A stretch of DNA of 64,000 bases from Prevotella sp. UBA7764 (GTDB taxonomy: Bacteria; Bacteroidota; Bacteroidia; Bacteroidales; Bacteroidaceae), in assembly GCA_002481295.1 (NCBI GenBank), contig DLDU01000047.1:30770-94769 (forward strand), written 5' to 3'. Below are positions 1 to 9,100 of the stretch, piece after piece (position 1 is the stretch's first letter; every line of letters starts with the position of its first letter). The notes beneath the pieces were generated by a model that saw only the letters and a list, made by a program, of their open reading frames with translations, did not search any database and had not been told where the DNA came from. The position numbers and the translations under genes are program-made.

Positions 1-216
1 TTCGTCGTGAATGTCCACCATCAGCTTATGCTCTGCGCATTTCTTCACGGCATTGTGCAGCCAGGTGGAGTCGGCCGACACTTTCGCGAGATAGCGCTCG
101 GTGTTGGCTTTCCATCGGGCGAGGTCAGCGTTTTCCTTTGCTTTGGCTTTGGCCGATGCGCTGAGAGGGAACAGCAACATCGTCAGCAGGATAAGATAAA
201 GGACTGTATGTTTCAT
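1..216 (-). CDS. Exported protein, N-terminal part (runs off the window)
   Basis: An open frame starts with ATG at 216 and runs leftward out of the window without a stop, so only the first 72 residues are seen. It begins with a clear Sec signal peptide (MKHTVLYLILLTMLLFPLSA, cleavage probably after the following SAS/AKA). The mature part is charged (ENADLARWKANTERYLAKVS). I do not recognise the family. A periplasmic or secreted location is inferred from the signal peptide only. Confidence 0.75.
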   Translation of the reverse strand, partial: MKHTVLYLILLTMLLFPLSASAKAKAKENADLARWKANTERYLAKVSADSTWLHNAVKKCAEHKLMVDIHDE

Positions 217-470
217 GCGTTTCGTTTTTTATTAATATAACGTATAAAGTCTCGAATCTACGTAATGATAGTCACTTTTTTGTTTTGTGTTTCCTTGCTT
301 CTTGCATATTGTAGTATGGTACTTGTTGGTTTTTCTGACAAAAAACGGGCTCTGAGAAGGCGTTCTTTTCCAGCAAATCGTCTTTTGTTCCGATTTTTGC
401 GAATTTTGAGCGGTTTTTATAAAGTTCAGATACACAATAAGATATGGGAAATGACGCTTTTGGCTCTTTA

Positions 471-577
471 TCAGAAAGCCTTTCTGACCAAAAATTCTCT
501 AGAGAATTTTCTGTCATCTCGGTTGTTTGACACGGTCATCTCACCTTTTTGATCGCATCAAAAGGCCTTTTTGACCA
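471..577. repeat. Cluster of three adjacent short palindromes
   Basis: In a gene-free stretch (217-1268) there are back-to-back palindromes: TCAGAAAGCCTTTCTGA (471-487), the perfect 20-bp AAAATTCTCTAGAGAATTTT (491-510), and CATCAAAAGGCCTTTTTGACC (556-576, imperfect). A near copy of the first, TCAGAAAGGCTTTCTGA, recurs at 909-925 and a half copy (GCCTTTCTGACC) at about 872-883. No gene is convincing here. Apart from these repeats, a possible gene remnant (753-866) and the promoter at 1169-1200, I see nothing else in 217-1268. Confidence 0.6.
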
Positions 578-752
578 AGCCAGCTCACTGTTTTCTCTCT
601 GAGCCGACCGTTTTTTGGTGTCTTCATCCTCGTTTTCCTTGATTTTCACCTCACGTTTCTCTCTAGAATGACTGGAAATGTTGACATAGGTTTGTTAAAA
701 GTTTTGTCGGCTTGTCTTGGCTTCTTCTTTCTTCCTCCTTATGGTTTTATAC

Positions 753-866
753 TCAGTATTTATTCGCTTGCTTTGTTGCCAAATCCAAATAAATTGCGTA
801 AGTTTGCAAATTCTTGCCGTTGACAATGTAGATGCCCGGCTGGGAGATGGTAGAGACGACCAGGTC
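753..866 (-). pseudogene. Possible remnant of the C-terminus of a secreted protein
   Basis: One minus-strand frame ends at a TGA (753-755) and contains the phrase TISQPGIYIVNGKNL, which resembles the end of Bacteroidetes secreted proteins that close with a PGIYIVNGK-like segment. The frame is interrupted by a stop a short distance upstream and has no plausible start. If the reading is right, this is a decayed 3' end of an older gene. The call rests on a short match judged by eye. Confidence 0.3.
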
Positions 867-1168
867 AAAACGCCTTTCTGACCTTGTGAAATCACCGAGA
901 TGACAGCATCAGAAAGGCTTTCTGATAATGTAAAATTATGTTTTTCTTAATGAAATAAGTACTCTATATTTGTATTGCGTTGTGTATCAGTTGTTTATGG
1001 AAAGGATCTCAAAATTCGCAAAATTGAGAGCAGCATAGTGGTTGGTTCAGAAAATCGCATAGAAATCGGCCGAAAATTGTCAGTTTACTCAACAAAGAAC
1101 ATGGATAACAACATGCCCGTTGTATTGATGCTGTAAATGTTATATGTGTTATAAAATGTGTGTCATTG

Positions 1169-1200
1169 TTTGTGTATTTGCTACTTTTTTGCTAATTTTG
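1169..1200 (+). promoter_or_regulatory. Bacteroidetes-type promoter for the membrane/kinase fusion gene
   Basis: TTTG at 1169-1172 and TAATTTTG at 1193-1200 are separated by 20 nt, which fits the Bacteroidetes primary sigma factor consensus (TTTG, about 19-20 nt, TAnnTTTG). It lies about 70 bp before the ATG at 1269. Confidence 0.65.
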
Positions 1201-1268
1201 CAGTATATTTGTAAGAACCGACGCTCGTCTCCTTTCTGCAGAGCAGCCGCGCCAACAACTTTAGGTAC

Positions 1269-2627
1269 ATGGAAAAGGTAAAAAGAAGTAAGAGAGAGTG
1301 GATGCGGCGTTATGTGAGCTTCGTCTTTATCCTGTTTGTTATCGCCTTTGGCACTTCGCTGTCGATACGGGCTAATCTGGGGTCGTCCCCCATCTCGGCA
1401 CCACCTTATGTGCTGTCGCTCATCCCCGGCATACCGCTGACGATGGGTGTCATCGTCATCTGTATGCACGTGCTGTTTATTCTCATACAGATTTTGTTGC
1501 TCCGCCGTAACTATGAGTTGCGGCAACTCTCCCAGATATTGGTGTCGTTTCTCTTTGGCTTCTATACCGACCTGACCATGTGGCTCACGGGCTTCATGCA
1601 AGTGCCGGCGTCGCTGCCTTATGCTGTGGGCTATCCGCTGCAATTCGTGGAGTTGCTCATCGGTGGCGCGTTGCTGGCTTTCGGTATAGCTTGCGAGGTG
1701 CGCTGCGACTCGTTGATGCTTGCCGGTGAGGGACTGCCGCTGGCTATCTCCAAAGCTGTGCATGGTGATTTCGGCAAGGTGAAGATGTGCTCCGACACAG
1801 GGCTCGTGGCCATTGCCGTGGTATTGATGTTTCATTTTTTTGGGCATTGGGACTGGAAGATGGTCGGTGTGGGTACCCTCGTGAGCATGTTCTATGTCGG
1901 TTTCATGGTTCGCATCTTTGCTCCACACATTGCCTGGCTCGACATCATCTTCATCCCGGTTGATGAGCGTCAGGAGAAAGCTGCGGAGAAACACGAAGAA
2001 GAGGCAGAGGAAGACGCCGTGCCGTTTGTCGTCACCATTGCGCGCGAGTATGGCAGTGGTGGCTTGACACTGGGCAAGATGCTCGCCCAGCGGCTTGGCG
2101 TGGACTACTACGACCATGCGATCATCGACGAGACGGCAGAGCGGTTGGGCTACTCCTCTGAGTTTGTGCGGGAGAATGAGCAGAACATCAGCAATGCCAA
2201 GTTATGGGAACTCATCTTCTCCGACAAGAGTATCCCGATGTCGATGAATCCCTCGCATGACGATGCCATCTTCGTGAGCGAGAGCCGCATGATCCGCACG
2301 CTGGCTGTGAAGAAGCCCTGCGTGATCATCGGGCGTTGTGCCAACTGGGTGCTGCGTGGTGATGCCAAAGCCTTCCGTGTCTTCGTGACGTCGGACAAGG
2401 ACGATGCCGTGAAGCGGGTGATGGACAAAGACCATCTCGATGCCGCCGCTGCCACAAAGCGTATTGAACAAGTGAACAAGGGACGCAGCAACCACTACTT
2501 CCAATATACGGGGCGGCGGTGGACAGACGCCCACGACTATGATCTTGTGCTCAATACCAGTAAGCTCGGCATTAGCCGTTGCGCCGACATCATCGCTGAC
2601 TGCGTGCAAAATGGACAGAAAGGATAA
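1269..2627 (+). CDS. YczE/YitT-like membrane protein fused to a cytidylate-kinase-like domain
   Basis: This is a two-part protein of 452 aa. Residues 1-235 form an integral membrane domain with about five or six hydrophobic segments and the motif RANLGSSPISAPPY, typical of YczE/YitT-like (DUF6198-type) membrane proteins. Residues 255-452 form a cytidylate-kinase-like P-loop domain (VTIAREYGSGGLTLGKMLA, then a CVIIGRCANWVLR segment), here soluble and presumably cytoplasmic. Known kinases of this group phosphorylate CMP or related nucleotides, but the substrate here is unknown. The acidic linker EKHEEEAEEDA joins the halves. A host-type promoter precedes it. The gene stands alone, and its function as a fusion is inferred only. 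Confidence 0.85.
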   Translation: MEKVKRSKREWMRRYVSFVFILFVIAFGTSLSIRANLGSSPISAPPYVLSLIPGIPLTMGVIVICMHVLFILIQILLLRRNYELRQLSQILVSFLFGFYTDLTMWLTGFMQVPASLPYAVGYPLQFVELLIGGALLAFGIACEVRCDSLMLAGEGLPLAISKAVHGDFGKVKMCSDTGLVAIAVVLMFHFFGHWDWKMVGVGTLVSMFYVGFMVRIFAPHIAWLDIIFIPVDERQEKAAEKHEEEAEEDAVPFVVTIAREYGSGGLTLGKMLAQRLGVDYYDHAIIDETAERLGYSSEFVRENEQNISNAKLWELIFSDKSIPMSMNPSHDDAIFVSESRMIRTLAVKKPCVIIGRCANWVLRGDAKAFRVFVTSDKDDAVKRVMDKDHLDAAAATKRIEQVNKGRSNHYFQYTGRRWTDAHDYDLVLNTSKLGISRCADIIADCVQNGQKG

Positions 2628-2687
2628 GTACAAGTATCTCTTTATTTGTTAATAAGTGATAATTATTAGCAGTTTTTCTCAGAAACA

Positions 2688-2719
2688 TTTGGTAGTTTCG
2701 GATAATCCTCGTACCTTTG
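2688..2719 (+). promoter_or_regulatory. Promoter of the initiator tRNA gene
   Basis: TTTG at 2688-2691 and TACCTTTG at 2712-2719 with a 20-nt spacer match the Bacteroidetes promoter consensus. The tRNA begins 43 bp downstream, at 2763. Confidence 0.7.
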
Positions 2720-2762
2720 CAGTCGCAATTGAGAAATGAACATTATCTCGGTTAGCTTACAT

Positions 2763-2835
2763 CGCGGAGTGGAGCAGTTGGTAGCTCGCCAGGCTCATAA
2801 CCTGGAGGTCGCACGTTCGAGTCCTGCCTCCGCAA
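2763..2835 (+). tRNA. Initiator tRNA-fMet (CAT anticodon)
   Basis: A complete cloverleaf is visible with the CAT anticodon in the loop CTCATAAC. The first base is C and the paired position 72 is A, the C1:A72 mismatch that marks bacterial initiator tRNAs. The anticodon stem begins with CCAGG and closes with CCTGG. The CCA end is not encoded. The last 14 bases are part of the prophage attachment core, but integration restores the whole gene. Confidence 0.95.
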
Positions 2836-2849
2836 CTAAAATGCCCGTA
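2822..2849. repeat. attL core (28-bp direct repeat)
   Basis: The core starts with TCCTGCCTCCGCAACT (the end of the tRNA) and ends with AAAATGCCCGTA. It is identical to 45777-45804, and the flanking bases differ on both sides. Just downstream (2841-2879) the sequence folds into an ATGCCCGTAA...TTACGGGCAT hairpin, which probably serves as the terminator of the tRNA after integration. Confidence 0.9.
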
Positions 2850-2902
2850 AAGTCTTATAATCAAAGGACTTACGGGCATTGCCGTTAGTAGCGGGACAAA
2901 AA

Positions 2903-2912
2903 TGGGACAGTA
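2903..2912. repeat. Putative integrase arm-type site, left
   Basis: The 10-mer TGGGACAGTA lies just inside attL and recurs exactly at 45696-45705 just inside attR. A related GCGGGACA lies at 2891-2898. Tyrosine integrases bind such arm sites, so the role is inferred from position and repetition. Confidence 0.5.
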
Positions 2913-2914
2913 AT

Positions 2915-4120
2915 ATGGATGGCATTGGCTGCATCTGTGCAGACAATGTTAAAAAAATGTGCTCCATAAAAAAAGAACTTTTATCTAATAACAAGATTCT
3001 CGGTTTTACCTATCCGAAGCTGCATAAGGGGAAGTTATCTTATGTAGACTTCTTTTTCTACGATTCTCTCAGCGATTCTATGCGTAGAAAAAAGTACATG
3101 CTTGGAAGGTTTACGTCCAAGCGTGAACGTGACACGATGGCAGCTATTCTCATCAGTAATCTTGTTGAAAAGCTTAAAAAAGGCTGGAATCCTTTTGCCT
3201 CCACTATCATTACTCGGCCACAGGCTTCGTTCTCTGATGTCTTACAAAAATATGAGGACTATACCTTCTCTGCTGAAGAGAAAATGATACTTAAGCATAA
3301 GACGGCCGTTGACTATCGTAGCCGCCTCAAGCAGCTTCGGATCTATCTCAAAGAGGCGGATGTGAAAATCCAGTTCGTCTATCAGTTTGACAAAGCTTTC
3401 GTGATCGACTTCCTCGACTACCTCATTCTCGACAAGGACGTGTCTGCCAAGACGCGCAACAACTACCGCACTTGGCTGTCCACTGTCGCCACATGGCTAA
3501 AGGACAGGCAGTATATAGAAAATAATTTTGTCGAAGAAATACACATGTTGAAGGAAGATGACAAGAAGCGTGACCCTATCCCACAGAAGGAACTTCGCCG
3601 GTTGCGTGAATATTGCCTGAAGCATAATCCTGCTTTCTATCTGGCCTGTATGATGGAGTATTACTGTTTCATCCGCCCGGATGAGTTGCGCTATGTGAAG
3701 ATCGGGGATATTAGCATCAAGGACCAGACTGTCTACGTCCACCCAGAGTTCGCCAAGAACCGCAAGGGTCAGTATGTCGCCCTCAATGACCAGGTGATAA
3801 AGATCATGCTTGACCAGCGTGTCTTTGACCATCCTTCCCACCACTATCTGATATCCCGCGACCTCACTCCCGGACCTGAGCAGTCCTACATCAACCAATA
3901 TAGATATGAGTGGTCGAAAGTTCGCAAAGCTTTGGGCTGGCCTATGTCCTATCAGTTCTACAGTCTTAAAGACTCCGGAATACGGGACCTTGCCAATGCC
4001 GAAGGGATTGTAATGGCCAGAGACCAGGCACGGCATACCGATGTCAGCGTCACCAATAAATATCTGAAGAATACCCGTTATGCACATGACGAGACCAAGC
4101 ACTTCAAAGGGGAGCTATGA
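2915..4120 (+). CDS. int: Phage tyrosine recombinase (integrase)
   Basis: The enzyme would insert and excise the phage at the tRNA-fMet core. It has an N-terminal SAM-like core-binding region (about residues 90-185) and a C-terminal catalytic domain. That domain holds the first Arg in FIRPDELRYV, a Lys in the strand AKNRKGQYV, the second Arg in LKDSGIRDL, the His in ARHTDVS and the Tyr nucleophile in TNKYLKN. The usual HxxR His is a Lys (LKDSGIR), a common variant in Bacteroidetes phage integrases. I chose the ATG at 2915. An upstream TTG at 2879 in frame would begin inside the tRNA hairpin, and an ATG at 2957 is also possible. It lies next to attL, as expected. Confidence 0.92.
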   Translation: MDGIGCICADNVKKMCSIKKELLSNNKILGFTYPKLHKGKLSYVDFFFYDSLSDSMRRKKYMLGRFTSKRERDTMAAILISNLVEKLKKGWNPFASTIITRPQASFSDVLQKYEDYTFSAEEKMILKHKTAVDYRSRLKQLRIYLKEADVKIQFVYQFDKAFVIDFLDYLILDKDVSAKTRNNYRTWLSTVATWLKDRQYIENNFVEEIHMLKEDDKKRDPIPQKELRRLREYCLKHNPAFYLACMMEYYCFIRPDELRYVKIGDISIKDQTVYVHPEFAKNRKGQYVALNDQVIKIMLDQRVFDHPSHHYLISRDLTPGPEQSYINQYRYEWSKVRKALGWPMSYQFYSLKDSGIRDLANAEGIVMARDQARHTDVSVTNKYLKNTRYAHDETKHFKGEL

Positions 4121-4139
4121 ATCTCTCACCGCTCCCCTT
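4107..4139. terminator. Bidirectional hairpin between convergent int and tail genes
   Basis: AAGGGGAGC (4107-4115) pairs with GCTCCCCTT (4131-4139). It overlaps the integrase stop and faces the end of the leftward tail operon. The T-run is short on both strands, so termination strength is uncertain. Confidence 0.5.
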
Positions 4140-4169
4140 GAAAAAATTACATATAACAGAAAAAGTAGT

Positions 4170-6149
4170 TCAAAGTATCTCGTAGAAGTAACCGGTTTTC
4201 TCTTTGTCAATGCCGTCATCAGTGACGTTCATCTCTATCTTCTGGCAGATATACCGCTTATTGTGGAAGATGAATATCTTCGAAGGGTCTGGGATGTCGT
4301 CTGTGATGAACTTGAATGATATGAGGTCGTGTGCATCTACAGTAGTTGTCTTAAAGCGGCTGTTGTTGTCATCCCTGCCTAAGTTCCCAAACGTCCGGTT
4401 GCCTTTACCGAACGTCCGGCCGGTATTAGCAGGCGTGTATTCGAGCGACAATGACGCTCTTTCCGCTGACACGATGTAATCCGGGTACATCCTATAGTCG
4501 GTGTAGAGCACAGGCGCACGATAATCGGTGTCCTCGTTGTCAAGTCGGTCATCACACTTAACGGCTGCATGACTCGCCCTGTTGACCACACAATTGGCCT
4601 GAAAAGCTACCGGCATTCGTGTGTCGTCGCTTTCCTCTGATGATGTGCTGTCATCCGATGACCCTTGCATCGCGTCCTGTACGGTGATGTAATAGTTGCC
4701 TTCATCATCTTCCTCCATGTCTTCGATGGATGCCTCTTTATCGTTGGTAACCGATGGCACTACAATCCATCTATCGCCCATGCTGTCAAACATTGACTCT
4801 ATGAACTTCTCTTTTTTATCATCGCCGTCAAGGTTATGCCGCTGGTACATGGCCGCCGGGCAAATATTCAGCTGTTGTGAGTTGTCGCTGTTGATGTCGC
4901 GGATGATAGGGTTGAAGTAGCCGCATGTTGTCCTTCGCCATTCAGTCTCCTCGTTGTCCGGGTTGCCGTCTTTCGGCAGCTCGGCCCAGACAAAGTAGAT
5001 ATGTCCAACCTTGAAGATGGTTGTACGGCGCTCCCGGTCGGTCATCTTCTCAGCTGCTGTGTTAAGCTCGGCGACGGTATCATATTCCTTCGTCTTGTAT
5101 TGTTTGAATACCGACTGCGAGATATACTCACGCCAGTCACGGTTGGCGGCACTGTCGAAGTTATACTCTATATTCGACGTGGCAAGGTTGTCCAGTCCGT
5201 CGTCATCATGCTCCACCGAAAAGTCATCCTCGCACTCATACGAAACCGTATCGTTGGTCAGCAGTTCGTTGGTGGCAGAGATGCTCACGGTCTTCGCCAC
5301 TTCGTCGAATACGAAAGAGGCATTGAAGAACTTGCGCAGTTCATCGAGGAACTTATACACCGTCCAGTGGGGCAGAGCGTCCTTAATCTTCCCCGACTTG
5401 CAAGCAGAGACAATGACGAGGCGGTTCCACGGATCCTTATCGAAGTCATTCCTCACGATAGCATAACCTTCATCTTCCATCACCTTTTTGAGGATATAGA
5501 AGAGATATGGCTGCAGCGCAAGATTAATCATGACGTGGAAATTGCCCTTCAGCTTATGGCCATTTCTTTTCAACGTTACCCCCTTCATGGCCATCACGCG
5601 GTTGGCCTGTACGTCGTTTGTCTCATCATTGACAGGTGCAAGCACCGCTACGCCTTTCTGCCCCACGAAATTGGAATTAGTGAGGTCGATGGGAAGAAAC
5701 GCATTCTTGTTATCCATCGAGAAAGGCACGGAGTAACCGAACTTTGGCAGGGAGGCCGTATCAACGCCGCTGTCGAGGATGACCGTGGGGTACTCGATTT
5801 CATCGATGAAGTGCTTCTCGAATTTCGAGTTGTACTTGATACGGCTCTTTCCCCCAACTATCTGCACCTTCACTTTCTCCGGGGTGATGGAAGTGACAGT
5901 GCCCTTGCCTGACATAGCGAGACGGTTGCCGGCATACAGTCGGCATGTCTCGAAGTCGGCAATGGTCTTTTTCACGTCGAGGCGCTGCACGTTGCCGAAT
6001 ACCTCCCGGTTCGCGGCAATGGCCAGGGGGAACGTGATGTCGTAGGTGTAGGACCCTGACGACTTCACGTATTCGTTCTCCATGGTAATCTTTATATTCT
6101 GCGTGGTAAGGGGATAGGCCTTCTTGCCATTGAGTGTACATACTATCAT
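4170..6149 (-). CDS. Phage tail protein downstream of the tape measure (putative distal tail/baseplate hub)
   Basis: The 659-aa product starts directly after the tape measure gene (8 bp gap) and is the last gene of the leftward late operon. The N-terminus (MIVCTLNGKKAYPLTTQNIK, then GSYTYDITFPL) reads like a beta-rich tail structural protein, and a Ser/Asp/Glu-rich stretch (about residues 490-515) looks like a flexible linker. The position after the tape measure is where siphoviruses encode distal tail and hub proteins. I recognise no enzymatic motif. The function is inferred from synteny. Confidence 0.7.
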   Translation of the reverse strand: MIVCTLNGKKAYPLTTQNIKITMENEYVKSSGSYTYDITFPLAIAANREVFGNVQRLDVKKTIADFETCRLYAGNRLAMSGKGTVTSITPEKVKVQIVGGKSRIKYNSKFEKHFIDEIEYPTVILDSGVDTASLPKFGYSVPFSMDNKNAFLPIDLTNSNFVGQKGVAVLAPVNDETNDVQANRVMAMKGVTLKRNGHKLKGNFHVMINLALQPYLFYILKKVMEDEGYAIVRNDFDKDPWNRLVIVSACKSGKIKDALPHWTVYKFLDELRKFFNASFVFDEVAKTVSISATNELLTNDTVSYECEDDFSVEHDDDGLDNLATSNIEYNFDSAANRDWREYISQSVFKQYKTKEYDTVAELNTAAEKMTDRERRTTIFKVGHIYFVWAELPKDGNPDNEETEWRRTTCGYFNPIIRDINSDNSQQLNICPAAMYQRHNLDGDDKKEKFIESMFDSMGDRWIVVPSVTNDKEASIEDMEEDDEGNYYITVQDAMQGSSDDSTSSEESDDTRMPVAFQANCVVNRASHAAVKCDDRLDNEDTDYRAPVLYTDYRMYPDYIVSAERASLSLEYTPANTGRTFGKGNRTFGNLGRDDNNSRFKTTTVDAHDLISFKFITDDIPDPSKIFIFHNKRYICQKIEMNVTDDGIDKEKTGYFYEIL

Positions 6150-6157
6150 AGCGTATC

Positions 6158-9100
6158 TTATTTATTGTTTTGCAGATGGTTCCAATGTCTCTCAGCCCTC
6201 TTGAATTTCTCCATCGACACGTCAATGCCGTCATCAATGGCCTGCCCGAGCTTGCTGAGCGTCTCGTTGGTCTTTTGGAGCGTCCCGGCGATGTCGCTGT
6301 TGTCAGTCGTGACATTGACCTGCGGTGCATAGGCAATGGCAGTGCTGCCACCATTCCCCAGCGTCCGTGTCACGTCATCAGCGGTGAGCGATGCCACGCG
6401 GTTGTTTTTCTGCGCCTCGTCGATGAGTGAGAAGACGGGCTGGATATTGCTGTTGTTCACCGCCTCATGGTTGGCCACAAACTCCCCCTCATGAACGACG
6501 CCGGCCTTCTTGCGATAGTCCTTGCCGCCTGTGAATCCGCCGACATAATATCCGGCTTCCTCTGCCTGGTGCTGCTTCTTGATAGTGGCTATCTGCATCA
6601 TGCCGGCAGCAGTGGCCATGGCAGCTGCTACGGGACCGAGCCACACGTTGATCTTCGATCCTGACGCATAGGCGTTGATGGCGGCGAGCGCCGTAGAAGC
6701 AAGTGCCTGCGCTATCTCTATCTTCATGGCTTTTTTGTTGGCTTTCGTCTTGACCTTAGCCAGCTCCTTATCCCGCTTCTTTTCGAGGCGTTCCTTCTTC
6801 TTCGAGTTGTTCCCGGCGGCGTCTATCTGCTTCTGATAGTTGGCACTGATTCTTGCCGTCTCCAGGTCGCTGCAGGCCTGCGCATATGAGGAAGCCGTGC
6901 CCATGAGGTTGCTGATTCCGCTGAAGGCGGCTTGAGCAGCGGCAATGATTTTGTCCGTCGTCTCCTGGCTGAGCTGCTTCTTGGCCTCCTGATATTGTGC
7001 GAATGTGATTTCATCATTATTGTACAGCTCCGTCAACTTCTCATTGACGGCCTTCTGTTGCTTTACGGCGTCAAAAGCAGAGAAGGAAGAAATAGCAGGA
7101 TTATCGCTGTTATATCCAGCATTACTGTCATCAACACCCGCGCGGTTCTTGGCCTTGTTCAATGCATCAGTCCCCTGCTGACGTGTGGCAGCGGGGGAGT
7201 TCTGCTCGGCTCGCAAGTCCTTGTACTTCTCTTTTATGTGCTCTATGATGGCATCATATTCCTCTTGTGTCATCTGCCCGGTCTCTTTCAGCACATCAAA
7301 CATCCGCGTGATACCTTCCTTCTCGAGGATTTCCTGCTCGGCGAGGTTAGTCTTCCCCATCTCCTTGCGGTATTCCAGCAATTGCTTCTCATAGTCTTCC
7401 TGCAACTGCATCTGATGTTCTGACTCTTCCTTGGTTCGCTGCAGTTCCAGGCTGTGCCATTCCTTCGAACCGGCATTATAGAGCGCCTGCTGCTGTTTGA
7501 TATACCTTATCTTCTCCTGGAAGAGGTTCTCATCTAAGAGTCGTTCGTTCTGATAGGCCATGGCATTCGTCTTATCGTAATATTGCTTACGGAATGACTC
7601 TTCACGGCGCAAATGGTCGAGTTCCATGTCCTGACGTTGGATATCATTGAGCTGTTCCTGATAATCCTGATCAGCTTTGGCACGCCCATCGAGCAGCTTC
7701 TTGTAATCATCTGAGTTTGCTCCATATATCACTTTCAGCTTGTCGTAGTAGGCGACAGCAGCATCATGCCTTGTCTTGATATAGTCAGAGTAAGCGATGT
7801 CACCTTTCGAGTAGGCTGTCATGGCGATAGCGAGCTGTTCGGAGTAGTTCGCCTTGACCTCGTCAACTTCTTTCCTTAAGGCCTCCTTGCGTGCCTTCTC
7901 AGCGGCACGCTGTCTTTGCCGCTGCTCACGCTCAGCTTTGGCAGCTGCTCTTGCGGCTGCTTTTGTCTTCTTTGGGTCTGTATATGTCGATGTCCCACCC
8001 TTGGGCTCCTTGATATCTGTCTTCCCCGGAGAGTCCAGCAGATTAGAATTCTTTCTTACCTGCTTTTCCAACTCTTTGGAGATCGTCTCATTATTTTTTA
8101 TGATTGTCTGCTCCTGGTTGATACGTGTCTTGTTCCAAGCCACCATCTCCTGCGCCTGCTTAATCTGCTCGTATTGCTTCTTGGTGATCTCCACGTCCGA
8201 GATAGTGCCATTCTTGTTCCTACGTCTGATCCAATATTGTCCTCGGAATGTAGAACCCATGATTTGGTCGGTCTCATCATTGAAACCGTTGGCGGCCATC
8301 TGCTGCTGATAGAACTGCATATTGCCTTGGCGAGCTTTCAACAGTGTCTGATGGTTCTGCGTACGGCTCTGCAAGGCTACCATCTTGTTAAAGGCAGCCT
8401 GTGCGCTTGCCGCTGCTATGAGGTTGTTGCAATAGGCTTGCAGCGCCGACACATTATTGTTGATGAGCTTGCCTTCTCGTGTCAGCGTACCATGGTACGA
8501 TGGCACCATCTTCTTCAACTGAGTGAGCGCCTTTTGCCGGTCTTCCAGCTTCAGGTTGTTGTCCTCGACGATGCGCTCCAATTGCTTCAGCTTTGTTATC
8601 TGCTCTGCCGTGTCTTCATTTGCCTGTTTGTCGATTTCCGCCATTATCTGCTTTTTCTGATTATACAGATTGGCAGCATTGGCAGCTGCTTTCTCCTCTT
8701 TGCTCAGGTTGCTGAAATATCCAATCAGGCTAACGATGCCGACGGCTACTGTTGCAAGTACCGAGGCCAACAATCCCCATGGATTGGCCTTGGTCACTGC
8801 ATTAAGCTCCGTCTGCGCCACAGTCAGTGCCACTGTATCCTTCTGCAGAGCACCTACGGCCAGTGTATATAGTCCGATAGCAATGGTTTTGGCTTTGTTC
8901 CATGCCACCTCCGCTTTGTCGAGGATGGTCTTGCGTGCCTGCCATACGGTCATGATCTTCGTCCAGTTGGTCGCTATCTTTGTGGCCACAGAGTATGAGC
9001 CTATGACGATGGCCAGTTTGGCAATCAGTCCGATGTTATTTTTCAACCATGGCACAATTACAGCGAGGGTGTGCACAAGTGCCGATGCCCCCGTGATGGT

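Noticed and set aside
1149-2117. A 322-aa minus-strand frame
   Set aside because: It lies fully antisense to the well-supported membrane/kinase gene, and its His/Gln/Arg-rich composition is typical of an antisense shadow.
2841-2879. Integrase start at the TTG at 2879
   Set aside because: It would place the start at the edge of the tRNA-terminator hairpin; later ATG codons (2915, 2957) leave the whole conserved protein intact.
5001-5912. A 303-aa plus-strand frame inside the tail gene
   Set aside because: It is antisense to a coherent 659-aa tail protein in a leftward operon, with no promoter or domain.
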